Shown: piece after piece, positions 1 to 7,788 of the stretch
Layout of the letters: each line of letters opens with the position of its first letter
Position numbering within the stretch: the first letter of the stretch is position 1
Source: DASZMX01 sp035551475
GTDB lineage: Bacteria; Verrucomicrobiota; Verrucomicrobiia; Limisphaerales; Palsa-1400
Length of the DNA: 64,000 nt
Assembly: GCA_035551475.1 (NCBI GenBank)
Contig: DASZMX010000080.1
Location: 1-64,000, forward strand
Direction: 5' to 3'
Position numbers and translations under genes: made by a program
Notes under the pieces: generated by a model
The model's database searches: none
What the model was told of the DNA's origin: nothing
What the model saw: only the letters and a program-made list of their open reading frames with translations

Positions 1-643
1 CGTGGTCGCTGTGACCCAGGCGGAACGCAAGATTCCCGTCCAATACGCCCAGCGCGTGGTGGGCCGGAAAACCTATTCGGGCGGCAGCTCGTTCATGCCG
101 TTGCGCGTCAATTACGCGGGCGTCATGCCCGTGATTTTCGCATCGGCCATTTTGATGTTTCCCACGATGATCTTCCAGAACGCAGGCCGTGCGTGGGGCA
201 TCAAATTCTTCAACGAACTGGCGATGGATTTGGGGCGCGGCTCGGCGCTCTATCTGATCCTGTATGGCGTGCTGATTCTCTTCTTCTCCTATTTCTGGGT
301 GGCGACGCAGTTTAACGAATTGCAAATCGCCGACGACATGAAGAAGTCGGGCGGTTACATTCCCGGCGTGCGTCCGGGGCAGGCGACGAGCAATTTCCTG
401 CATTCCACGATGAGCCGCATCACTCTGGCCGGCGCCCTCTTCCTGACGGTTATCGCGGTTATCCCGATTATTTTGAGCGAGGCCATGCGCATTCCGCAGC
501 AAGTCTCGCAATTTTTTGGCGGCACCAGTTTGCTGATCATGGTGGGTGTCATGCTCGACACCATGCGCCAGATGGAATCCCATTTGTTGATGCGGCATTA
601 TGACGGCTTTTTGAAGAAGGGCCGCATCAAAGGCCGGTTCTAG
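1..643 (+). CDS. secY: SecY, C-terminal part (cut by window edge)
   Basis: SecY is the pore subunit of the SecYEG protein translocase in the inner membrane. Only about 213 C-terminal residues are present; the frame is open to the left edge, so the GTG at base 2 is internal and not a start. The visible part carries the family stretch IPVQYAQRVVGRK, several hydrophobic segments, and the highly typical end LLMRHYDGFLKKGRIKGRF. A full SecY has about 430-450 residues, so about half is missing outside the window. It precedes map and infA, the normal order at the end of the spc operon. Identity is very secure. Confidence 0.97.
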   Translation, partial: VVAVTQAERKIPVQYAQRVVGRKTYSGGSSFMPLRVNYAGVMPVIFASAILMFPTMIFQNAGRAWGIKFFNELAMDLGRGSALYLILYGVLILFFSYFWVATQFNELQIADDMKKSGGYIPGVRPGQATSNFLHSTMSRITLAGALFLTVIAVIPIILSEAMRIPQQVSQFFGGTSLLIMVGVMLDTMRQMESHLLMRHYDGFLKKGRIKGRF

Positions 644-676
644 GAGCTGCGGTGGCGGCCCTCGAAAGCGTGAGCG

Positions 677-1465
677 GTGTCTAAGAAGATCATTTTAAAG
701 GGTGAGCGGGAAATGGCGTTAATGCGGCCGGCCTGTCAGACCGCGAGCCAGGTGTTGGATGATGTGGCGGCTTTTATCAAGCCTGGGGTGACGACGAAAG
801 AAGTCGATGATTTCGCGGGTGAGCGGATGAAGTTTTACGGGGCGAAGAGCGCGTTTTTGGGCTATCGGAAGTTTCCGAGGCAGGCGTGCATTTCGGTCAA
901 TGAGCAGGTGGTGCACGGAGTGGCGGGGCCGCGCCGTTTGGAATTTGGGGACATAGTGAGCCTGGACATTGGTGTTCTTTATCATGGGTATGTGGGCGAT
1001 ACGGCCCGGACGGTGGCAGTGGGCGGATGCGACGTGCGGGCGCAGCGCCTGATGGATGTCACCGAGCAGGCGCTTTACGAAGGCATTGCGCAGGCGGTGC
1101 CGGGCAACCGGGTCGTGGACATTTCACGCGCGGTGCAGAATTACGTGGAAAGCAACGGTTTTAGCGTCGTGCGGGAATTTGTCGGTCATGGCGTGGGCCA
1201 AACGGTGCACGAAGAGCCGCAAGTGCCGAATTTTGTCGAAAAAGGCAAGAGCTCGCCGACGCTGGGCCCGGGGATGACGATTGCAATCGAGCCGATGGTC
1301 AATGCCGGTTCAGCGGAAGTGGTGGTGCTCAATGACCGCTGGACAGTGGTCACGAAAGATGGTTCATTGTCCGCTCATTTTGAGCATACGGTCCTGGTGA
1401 CCGAAGGTGAGCCGGAAATATTGACATGGCCCGCAAAGACGCCATCGAAGTTAAAGGTCGGATAG
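677..1465 (+). CDS. map: Methionine aminopeptidase, type I
   Basis: Removes the initiator methionine from new proteins in the cytoplasm. The 262-residue length fits the short bacterial type I form. All five metal ligands are at the expected places: Asp97 and Asp108 (in LDIGV and GDTARTV), His171 (FVGHGVGQ), Glu205 (AIEPM) and Glu236 (HFEHTV). The start is GTG, 33 bases after the secY stop, and no ATG lies near it in frame. The 3' end overlaps infA by 40 bases, which is a long overlap and suggests coupled translation. Its position after secY is usual for bacteria where map belongs to the spc operon. Confidence 0.96.
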   Translation: MSKKIILKGEREMALMRPACQTASQVLDDVAAFIKPGVTTKEVDDFAGERMKFYGAKSAFLGYRKFPRQACISVNEQVVHGVAGPRRLEFGDIVSLDIGVLYHGYVGDTARTVAVGGCDVRAQRLMDVTEQALYEGIAQAVPGNRVVDISRAVQNYVESNGFSVVREFVGHGVGQTVHEEPQVPNFVEKGKSSPTLGPGMTIAIEPMVNAGSAEVVVLNDRWTVVTKDGSLSAHFEHTVLVTEGEPEILTWPAKTPSKLKVG

Positions 1466-1638
1466 TGGAAGTGCTGGCCCGCGCGTTGTTTCGCGTGGAG
1501 CTGGCCAACGGGCATCGCCTGGTGGCGCATGTCTCGAGCAAGCGGCGGCTCGCATTCGAGCGCACGGCGATAGGTGATATGGTGACGATCGAGATGTCGC
1601 CCTACGATTTGTCGAAGGGCTGCATTATTAGTCAGTAA
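1426..1638 (+). CDS. infA: Translation initiation factor IF-1
   Basis: IF-1 binds the A site of the 30S subunit and helps IF-2 and IF-3 select the initiator tRNA. The 70 residues begin MARKDAIEVKGRIVEVL and contain FRVELANGH and MSPYDLSKG, the standard single OB-fold pattern. The C-terminus is GCIISQ, where most homologues have an Arg-rich end such as GRITYR, so it is slightly divergent. The ATG lies inside the last 40 bases of map in another frame. It is followed 8 bases later by rpmJ, the common infA-rpmJ-rpsM-rpsK order. Confidence 0.96.
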   Translation: MARKDAIEVKGRIVEVLARALFRVELANGHRLVAHVSSKRRLAFERTAIGDMVTIEMSPYDLSKGCIISQ

Positions 1639-1646
1639 TTGGATTT

Positions 1647-1760
1647 ATGAAAGTCAGAGCGTCGGTCAAAAAATTGTGCGAGAACTGCAAGATTGTGAAG
1701 CGCAAAGGCGTGATCCGGGTGATTTGCAGCAACCCGCGCCACAAACAAAAGCAAGGCTAA
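1647..1760 (+). CDS. rpmJ: 50S ribosomal protein L36 (37 aa)
   Basis: Smallest protein of the large ribosomal subunit. The ATG at 1647 opens 37 codons ending in TAA at 1760. The protein starts MKVRASVKKLCENCK and ends NPRHKQKQG, with a zinc ribbon formed by Cys11, Cys14, Cys27 and His32. This is the classic zinc-containing form of L36. It lies between infA and rpsM as in most bacteria. Length, motif and position all agree. Confidence 0.96.
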   Translation: MKVRASVKKLCENCKIVKRKGVIRVICSNPRHKQKQG

Positions 1761-1762
1761 GT

Positions 1763-1781
1763 CGATTTACGATTTACGATT
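1763..1781. repeat. Short tandem repeat CGATTTA x 2.7
   Basis: Between rpmJ and rpsM the 7-mer CGATTTA occurs twice in full (1763-1769, 1770-1776) followed by CGATT (1777-1781). It sits 8 bases before the rpsM ATG, where a ribosome binding site would be; no good Shine-Dalgarno sequence is visible other than a weak GAAAGA. It may be a small slippage-made insertion. Confidence 0.6.
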
Positions 1782-1789
1782 GAAAGATT

Positions 1790-2185
1790 ATGGCAAGAAT
1801 TGTCGGAATTGAAATACCGGGCGAAAAGCGCATCGATATCGCGTTGCGCTACATTTACGGCATTGGGCCGTCCAACGCCAAAGTGATTTTGACCAAGGCG
1901 CAAATCGACCCGGCCATCCGCGCCAAAGATTTGAGCGAAGCCCAGATGTCGCAGATTCTGCACGCCATCCAGGAGGGTAAATATGTCATCGAAGGCGATC
2001 TGCGCCGCGAATTGGGCATGAACCTCAAGCGCCTGCAAGGCATCAAGTGCTATCGCGGCGTGCGCCATCTGCGCGGCCTCCCGGTCCGCGGCCAGCGCAC
2101 CTCCACCAACGCCCGCACGCGCAAAGGTCCGCGCAAGACGGTCGGCGTCCAACGCAATCCCAACGCCAAGACCGGCATTCACTAA
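1790..2185 (+). CDS. rpsM: 30S ribosomal protein S13
   Basis: S13 sits in the head of the small subunit and forms bridges with the large subunit. The 131-residue product begins MARIVGIEIPGEKRID and includes the helix-two-turn-helix region YIYGIGPSNAK and the basic tail RGQRTSTNARTRKGPRKT. Length is slightly above the usual 118-125. It opens the alpha operon series rpsM-rpsK-rpsD-rpoA-rplQ, all on the + strand with short spacers. Identity is secure. Confidence 0.97.
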   Translation: MARIVGIEIPGEKRIDIALRYIYGIGPSNAKVILTKAQIDPAIRAKDLSEAQMSQILHAIQEGKYVIEGDLRRELGMNLKRLQGIKCYRGVRHLRGLPVRGQRTSTNARTRKGPRKTVGVQRNPNAKTGIH

Positions 2186-2194
2186 ACTATTTTT

Positions 2195-2830
2195 ATGGCT
2201 GACGAAGCAAAACCGCAAAAATCCGCTCCCAAGAAAGAAGCCAAGGAAGGCAAGGAGCCCAAGGCTGCCGCGCCCGCCGCTGGAGCCACTGAAGCCGCCC
2301 CGGCCAAGCCGGCAAAGAAAACCGCTCCGGCGGATGCGGCCGCCGCCGGCGCCGACGCCAAGAAGCCCCCCGGTGAAGCCGCTGCCCCGGCCGTCCCGAC
2401 CGCCGCCGCCGCCCCCACCGCCGCTGAATTGCTCGCCGACGATCCGAACGCGCGCAAAATCATCAAGGCCAAAGGCGCGAAGAACATTGCCGTCGGCATT
2501 GCGAATATTTTGGCCACGTTCAACAACACCAACGTCACCATCACCGACATGCAGGGCAACCTGCTCGGCTGGTCCAGCGCGGGACGCGTCGGTTTCAAAG
2601 GCTCGCGCAAAAGCACCGCTTTCGCCGCGCAGCAAGTCGCGCAGGACGCCGCCCGCCAGGCGATGTCCCACGGCATGCGCGAAGTGGAAGTGCGTGTGAA
2701 GGGCCCTGGATCGGGCCGTGAATCGGCCATCCGCGCCCTGCAAGCCATTGGTTTGGAAATCACCGCCATCAAGGACGTCACGCCCATTCCGCACAACGGC
2801 TGCCGCCCCCGCAAAAAACGCCGCGTCTAA
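2195..2830 (+). CDS. rpsK: 30S ribosomal protein S11 with long N-terminal extension
   Basis: S11 helps form the mRNA exit region on the platform of the 30S subunit. The family normally has about 125-130 residues; this one has 211. The core begins near residue 88 (ARKIIKAKGAKNIAVG) and contains ATFNNTNVTITD, SSAGRVGFKGSRKST and the end NGCRPRKKRRV. Residues 1-85 are a low-complexity stretch rich in Ala, Lys, Pro and Glu. The ATG at 2195 lies 9 bases after the rpsM stop; the extension is in frame with no stop, and no good internal start with a ribosome site is apparent just before the core. See the finding on this extension. Confidence 0.95.
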   Translation: MADEAKPQKSAPKKEAKEGKEPKAAAPAAGATEAAPAKPAKKTAPADAAAAGADAKKPPGEAAAPAVPTAAAAPTAAELLADDPNARKIIKAKGAKNIAVGIANILATFNNTNVTITDMQGNLLGWSSAGRVGFKGSRKSTAFAAQQVAQDAARQAMSHGMREVEVRVKGPGSGRESAIRALQAIGLEITAIKDVTPIPHNGCRPRKKRRV

Positions 2831-2862
2831 TCAATCTTAATTTTTAACTCGAATACTCAGTT

Positions 2863-3471
2863 ATGGCTCGTTACACAGGTCCTCGCACACGTCTCAGCCG
2901 CCGCTTCGGAGTGGCGCTGTTCGGCCCCGACAAATATCTGGAGCGCCGCAATTACGGCCCCGGCGTTCACGGCCCGAAATCGCGCCGCAAACACACCGAT
3001 TACGGCCTGGGCCTGATCGAGAAGCAGAAGCTCCGCTATTTCTACGGGTTGATGGAGAAGCAATTCCGCGGCGTGTATGAACGCGCCCTGCGCCGCCGCG
3101 GCGTCACCGGCGAGCAAATGCTGCAAATTTTGGAGACCCGCCTGGATAACGTCGTGTATCATCTCGGCTTCGCGATCACCCGCTCGGCGGCGCGCCAGAT
3201 GGTCAGCCACGGCCATGTGAAGGTCAACGGCCGCAAGGTCAATGTCCCCTCCTACGCCTTGAAGGTGAACGACGTCATCGAAGTGCGCGATTCCAATGTC
3301 TCCAAGCAATTGGCGACGAAGAATCTCGAGCTCTCCACCAGCAAAGTGGTGCCGGATTGGATTTCCCTGCAAAAGGACGCCTTCAAAGGCACGATCCTGC
3401 GCATCCCGACCCGCGCGGACATTCACCCGATTGCCAACGAACAGGCCATCGTCGAATTTTATTCCCGGTAA
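2863..3471 (+). CDS. rpsD: 30S ribosomal protein S4
   Basis: S4 nucleates assembly of the small subunit and in many bacteria represses its own operon. The 202 residues start MARYTGPRTRLSRRFG and include the S4 RNA-binding domain LDNVVYHLGFAITRSAARQ and VSHGHVKVNGRKV. The N-terminus has no CxxC zinc motif, so it is the zinc-free form. It follows rpsK after 32 bases and precedes rpoA after a 90-base spacer that holds a hairpin. Confidence 0.96.
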   Translation: MARYTGPRTRLSRRFGVALFGPDKYLERRNYGPGVHGPKSRRKHTDYGLGLIEKQKLRYFYGLMEKQFRGVYERALRRRGVTGEQMLQILETRLDNVVYHLGFAITRSAARQMVSHGHVKVNGRKVNVPSYALKVNDVIEVRDSNVSKQLATKNLELSTSKVVPDWISLQKDAFKGTILRIPTRADIHPIANEQAIVEFYSR

Positions 3472-3497
3472 ACATCAGTCAAAATAACAATTATACG

Positions 3498-3533
3498 GGC
3501 TTCCCCTCCCCGGGAATAAATCACGGGGAAGCC
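3498..3533 (+). promoter_or_regulatory. Hairpin between rpsD and rpoA
   Basis: A 9-bp perfect inverted repeat, GGCTTCCCC (3498-3506) and GGGGAAGCC (3525-3533), flanks an 18-base loop that itself contains CCCCGGG. It lies in the 90-base rpsD-rpoA spacer, 28 bases before the rpoA ATG. There is no T run after it on the + strand, so a simple terminator is unlikely. It may be an RNA processing site or a leader structure that sets the level of RNA polymerase alpha relative to the ribosomal proteins. The structure is seen; the role is inferred. Confidence 0.5.
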
Positions 3534-3561
3534 AGATTAAAATTGTTGAAAGGAAATTAGC

Positions 3562-4575
3562 ATGCCCATTCGTCTCGGTCGTTTTGAAATGCCCAAACGC
3601 TTGATCAAGGAAGAAGCGGGGGCCACGGAAACGTACGCCAAATTTATCGCCGAACCCTTTGAAACCGGTTACGGCCACACCATCGGAAACTCCCTGCGCC
3701 GCGTCCTGCTCTCCTCGCTGGAAGGCGCCGCCATCAGCTCCATCAAAGTGGACGGGGCGATGCACGAATTTGCCACCATTGACGGCGTCGTGGAAGACGT
3801 GACCGATCTCGTGTTGAACCTCAAGAAGGTCCTCTTCAAGAGCCATTCGCGCGAGCCGCAGACCCTTTTGCTCTCCGTCAACAAGGAAGGCGACGTCACC
3901 GCCGGCGACATCGAACTGAACCAGAACATCGAAATCGTCAACGGCAAGCAGCACATCTGCACCCTGGACAAGAAGAAGAAATTCGAGATGGAGCTGGAAA
4001 TCAAGGTCGGCCGCGGTTTCTGCCCCGGCGACGAAAACAAGAAAGTCGATCAGGCGATTGGCGTGATTGCGATTGATTCCCTGTTCTCGCCCGTCACCCG
4101 CGTCCGTTACGCCGTGGAAAACGCGCGTGTCGGCCAGCGCACTGATTACGACCGTTTGCTCCTGGAAATCTGGACGGACGGCCGCATTTCGCCCGACGAC
4201 GCCCTGACGCAGGCTTCAGCCATTTTGCAGCATCATTTGGACGTGTTTGTCGGCTACGACAAGAACGCGGTCGAGTTCGAGGAAACCGAAGCCAAGCAGG
4301 ACGACGAGAAGGCCAAGCTGAAGAAGCTGCTCAACATGAGCGTCAACGAAATCGAGCTCAGCGTCCGCGCCGCCAACTGCCTCAACAACGCCAACATCAC
4401 GACCGTCGGCCAATTGGCCATGAAGACGGAAGCGGAAATGCTGAAGTATCGCAATTTCGGCAAGAAATCGCTCAACGAAATCAAAGAAAAACTCTCCAGC
4501 CTGAACCTGTCCCTGGGCATGAACATCGATCCCGCCTTGCTCGAAGCGCCCAAGGAAGACAAGCTGACCAGCTAA
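3562..4575 (+). CDS. rpoA: RNA polymerase alpha subunit
   Basis: Alpha dimerises to scaffold the polymerase and contacts UP elements and activators through its C-terminal domain. The 337-residue length is normal. The N-terminal domain has the conserved FETGYGHTIGNSLRRVLLSS block, and the alpha-CTD (about 268-325) has ELSVRAANCLNNANITTVG and KYRNFGKKSLNEIKEKL. The ATG at 3562 is preceded by GAAAGGAAA, a good ribosome site. It lies between rpsD and rplQ, with rplQ starting 9 bases later. Confidence 0.98.
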   Translation: MPIRLGRFEMPKRLIKEEAGATETYAKFIAEPFETGYGHTIGNSLRRVLLSSLEGAAISSIKVDGAMHEFATIDGVVEDVTDLVLNLKKVLFKSHSREPQTLLLSVNKEGDVTAGDIELNQNIEIVNGKQHICTLDKKKKFEMELEIKVGRGFCPGDENKKVDQAIGVIAIDSLFSPVTRVRYAVENARVGQRTDYDRLLLEIWTDGRISPDDALTQASAILQHHLDVFVGYDKNAVEFEETEAKQDDEKAKLKKLLNMSVNEIELSVRAANCLNNANITTVGQLAMKTEAEMLKYRNFGKKSLNEIKEKLSSLNLSLGMNIDPALLEAPKEDKLTS

Positions 4576-4584
4576 TTACAACCT

Positions 4585-5055
4585 ATGCGCCATCTTAAAC
4601 GCACGGCTAAACTCGGCCGCACCGGCACGCATCGCAACCGGATGCTCGCCAATCTCGTGTGCAGCCTTATCAAGCATCGCCGCGTCATCACCACCCTTGC
4701 CAAGGCCAAGGCGGCCCGCAGCGTCGCCGAGAAGATGATCACGCTCGGCAAAGCCGGCACGGTGCATGATCGCCGCCTGGCTTCCGCGCGCCTCCATCAG
4801 GACGAGGACGCCATCAAGATTCTCTTCAACGAAATCGCGCCCACCCAAAAAGAGCGCCGCGGCGGTTACACCCGCATCGTGCGCATGGGCCATCGCCAGG
4901 GAGACGCCGCCCAGAAAGCCATCCTCGAGTTCGTGGACGTTCCCGTGCCGGAAGCCCCTGCCCCCTCGGACAAAGCCTCGGAAAAAACCGAAGCCAAATC
5001 CGAAGGCAAGCCGGAAGCCGCCAAGGAAGAAAAGAAAGCCGCGGCGACCGCTTAA
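4585..5055 (+). CDS. rplQ: 50S ribosomal protein L17 with acidic/Lys tail
   Basis: L17 lies near the peptide exit tunnel. The core (about residues 1-119) begins MRHLKRTAKLGRTGTHRNRM and includes LIKHRRVITTLAKAK, both diagnostic. The product is 156 residues where about 115-130 is usual; the last 37 or so are low-complexity Ala, Lys, Glu and Pro. It is the last gene of the + strand ribosomal block and ends 21 bases before the end of a convergent permease gene, with no obvious terminator in the short gap. Confidence 0.96.
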   Translation: MRHLKRTAKLGRTGTHRNRMLANLVCSLIKHRRVITTLAKAKAARSVAEKMITLGKAGTVHDRRLASARLHQDEDAIKILFNEIAPTQKERRGGYTRIVRMGHRQGDAAQKAILEFVDVPVPEAPAPSDKASEKTEAKSEGKPEAAKEEKKAAATA

Positions 5056-5076
5056 CGGCGCCTCGCGCTCGCGCGA

Positions 5077-7788
5077 TTAGTTGGACCGCTGCAGCTTCAT
5101 CAGCGGCCGCGGTTCCGTTCCCACCGGCACGCGGGAAGGCTGATAACGCCATCCCGCTCCCGTCATGCGGTTTTTCGCGGACTGCATTCGCGCCATCATG
5201 GACGGCCTGGGCGGGGAGCCCGGATCAGCTCCCCAGGTCAACAACACATTGTCGGCGGTCAATCGAAGGGCCGGCCCTTCGGTCACGGGCCACGCCGCGC
5301 CCGAGCGCCACGTCCAAACCCAATCCGCGCGCTGCCCTCCCAACGCCAGTTCGGTCGCCGGCGGGAAAATCGCCGCCGCGCTCTTGGATGGGTCAGGCAG
5401 ACTCAAAATATCACCCATTCTCACATCGAATCGGGCGCCGTCCGTTGTCACACCCTCGCCCGACTCGGATACAGAAACCCAGTTGGTGTCGCGGCAAACC
5501 TGGGTGGGAAATTGATACGTCGCGCCGCGCAGATTGCCCCACGCCCAAAGCGTGCCGTTGCTCTGCACGCCCAGCAGGCACGAGCCCACCGTGCTGATGC
5601 TGGCCCAATTGGTGGCGCTCCCCACCTGCGCGGGCAAGCGGTTGCGAAACCGTCCGGTCATGTTGGTGAACGGATACACCGGCGGACCCCACGCCCACAT
5701 CGTTCCATCCCGCCCCAGCGCCACCCGTTGCCGCGGCGTGACGGCGATGTCTTTCCATTCGTTGTCCTCGCTCCGCCGCACGGGAAAATTTGTGGTATAG
5801 CCATTGGGCAGGACGCCCCAATCCCACGTGGAGCCATTGGTGCGCAATCCAAAAACACGCTGGCCGGCGACCAACACCACCTTCACCCAATCGCGGTTCG
5901 TGCCAAATGGCTCGGGAGAAACGGCGCGCGGAAAGGTTGGCCCCTCCGGCTGCCCCCAGCGCCAGAGCGAGCCGTCCGGCAAAATTAAAAACACTCCGCC
6001 GTTCCAGCCCGGGAACGCCTTCCACGTCGTGATATTTTGTGTCAATACTGCCGTGACCGGCGGCGGAAAATGCGGGCGCGCCGGGCGAAAACCGATATAC
6101 GCGACTGCCGCAGTGAGCGCCGCCGCCGCCGTCAGCGGACGCCAGCCAAGCCGGCGCCGCGCCACCGCCACGCGCGTCGGCCGCGGAGCCCGCACCCCAT
6201 AATGGCGCATCGCCATCTCGCGAAAATCCGCGTGCAAACCGCGCCAGGCGCGCCAGCCGAAGATGGCATCCGCCAGCAATCCCATCCCCAGCCAGAGGCT
6301 GACGAGAGTGTTGGTTGCGAAAGGTTCACTGCGAATATATTCCAACTCCCGCAAAGCCGCGGCGATGGCGACGACTGTCAAATATCCCACCCAGGGCAAA
6401 ACCAAAATGCGCAGGACCGTGGCTAGCGTGGCGCGCGTGTGCGTTTTGCAGGTTAAGCCCGTCCACATGCCATCGAGCGCCAGGGCCGCCGCATCAGCCA
6501 GCAGCATCACGACGGCCGCCGCCCAGGGAAACCAACCGGCATTCAATCGCTGCGCCAGCGCCAACCCCATCAGCCCCAGGACCACCAGCGCCAGCATGAT
6601 CATGGGACGGAGAAATTGCCGGCGCAAAGCGAGGAGCTGTCCCTGCAAATAGTCGCCGACAGTCAGCGGCGTGCACAACAAAAGCTCCATCGAGCCCAGC
6701 TCACGATCGGTCGCCAGCCGCTGCCCCGCCTCGACGGTCACCCAAAGTTTGAAAGTCCCCAAAAGCAGCAAGGCCAGCGTAACATCCGAAACTTCAGAAA
6801 ACCACGATTCCAGAAAAAGCGAGGCCCCAATGATCCACCAAATGGCGGCCGCCGCAAAAAACGCCCAGAGATGGAGAGGCTTAAACCGCTCCCGCGCCGC
6901 CAGCCAGAAATAGGCGTTTTGATCCAAGGCCCATCGCCGAAAGGCCGTCCGGCCCGGGCGGCCGCCGTACGTGATGGCGTGGCGGAAAACGCGCCACCAG
7001 CCCAGGCGTCGCGGGCGGCCGGCCGATTCGTCCTGCCACGAATACGGCAGCAAACGGCAGGCCCGCACCACGAACAACCAGCTTAAACCGTGCATGACCG
7101 CCAGGCAGGTCCAGAATTCGGGCCGGCTGGCGCGATACGCATTTTCTTCGCACAGGGCAAAGGCATAGAACGGACAGGCGTAAAAGAAGACGGGCTCAAA
7201 CGGCCCCTGCCCCGCCACCACAAACGCGCCCACCATCGGCAGGATCACGACCAACGCAGTCAAGACGAGAAAATTGCGTCCAATCGCCTCCTTGTATTCC
7301 CGGCTGCCGGCAGAGCAAAACACGCCCACCGCCAGCGTCAGCGCGAAGGTGTCCATCAACGTCAGCGCCATGCGCCATAATTCGCCGCTGGTCATGCCGC
7401 CGACCAGCAGCGGCACCGCCAGCACGGGAAAGATGGCCAGCAAACCGTAAAAACCGCCGAGGGAATTGGCGACCAGTTTGCCGATGACGACGTCGTAGCC
7501 CTTGAGATCGGTCAGGAAAAGCAGGCCCATCGTGCCTTCGCGCTTTTCCTTGCTCAAACAATCCGCCGTAGAGCGCCGCCCCGCCAGCACGCAATGAATC
7601 ATCGCCACGCCGGCCAGGCCCCAGAACAGGGCTTCGCCAAATTTCACGCGATTGTTGAAGAAGCTGATCAGCCACGCGCCCAGCGCCGCGACCGCCGCTT
7701 GCGCCGCCACGCCCATGCGCACCCAGTGCGTGCCGCTCCGCCGCGCCGCCTCGCGCAATTCGCGCGCCACAATGGGAAGAAACCTCAT
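5077..7788 (-). CDS. Two-module ABC-2-like permease fused to RCC1-like repeats
   Basis: A 903-residue membrane protein. Two permease-like modules are visible: residues 1-250, with the signature KREGTMGLLFLTDLKGYDV at 82-100, and about 290-520, with the related RELGSMELLLCTPLTVGDY at 362-380. These resemble the cytoplasmic coupling helix region of ABC-2 exporter permeases, so the protein seems to contain two fused permease halves. After a last hydrophobic segment (about 551-566) comes a probably external region, about 595-860, with at least four RCC1-like units such as LPDGSLWRWG, GRDGTMWAWG and VQSNGTLWAWG. Its ATG overlaps the recQ stop as TGATG, so it is probably translated from the recQ mRNA. 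No ATPase gene is adjacent. Function unknown; export or signalling at the envelope is a guess. Confidence 0.75.
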   Translation of the reverse strand: MRFLPIVARELREAARRSGTHWVRMGVAAQAAVAALGAWLISFFNNRVKFGEALFWGLAGVAMIHCVLAGRRSTADCLSKEKREGTMGLLFLTDLKGYDVVIGKLVANSLGGFYGLLAIFPVLAVPLLVGGMTSGELWRMALTLMDTFALTLAVGVFCSAGSREYKEAIGRNFLVLTALVVILPMVGAFVVAGQGPFEPVFFYACPFYAFALCEENAYRASRPEFWTCLAVMHGLSWLFVVRACRLLPYSWQDESAGRPRRLGWWRVFRHAITYGGRPGRTAFRRWALDQNAYFWLAARERFKPLHLWAFFAAAAIWWIIGASLFLESWFSEVSDVTLALLLLGTFKLWVTVEAGQRLATDRELGSMELLLCTPLTVGDYLQGQLLALRRQFLRPMIMLALVVLGLMGLALAQRLNAGWFPWAAAVVMLLADAAALALDGMWTGLTCKTHTRATLATVLRILVLPWVGYLTVVAIAAALRELEYIRSEPFATNTLVSLWLGMGLLADAIFGWRAWRGLHADFREMAMRHYGVRAPRPTRVAVARRRLGWRPLTAAAALTAAVAYIGFRPARPHFPPPVTAVLTQNITTWKAFPGWNGGVFLILPDGSLWRWGQPEGPTFPRAVSPEPFGTNRDWVKVVLVAGQRVFGLRTNGSTWDWGVLPNGYTTNFPVRRSEDNEWKDIAVTPRQRVALGRDGTMWAWGPPVYPFTNMTGRFRNRLPAQVGSATNWASISTVGSCLLGVQSNGTLWAWGNLRGATYQFPTQVCRDTNWVSVSESGEGVTTDGARFDVRMGDILSLPDPSKSAAAIFPPATELALGGQRADWVWTWRSGAAWPVTEGPALRLTADNVLLTWGADPGSPPRPSMMARMQSAKNRMTGAGWRYQPSRVPVGTEPRPLMKLQRSN

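Noticed and set aside
1757..2794. 345-codon minus-strand frame across rpsM and rpsK
   Set aside because: Gly/Ala/Arg-rich shadow frame over two certain ribosomal genes.
3490..3540. The rpsD-rpoA hairpin as an intrinsic terminator
   Set aside because: No T run follows on the coding strand and rpoA must be expressed; kept as a regulatory structure only.
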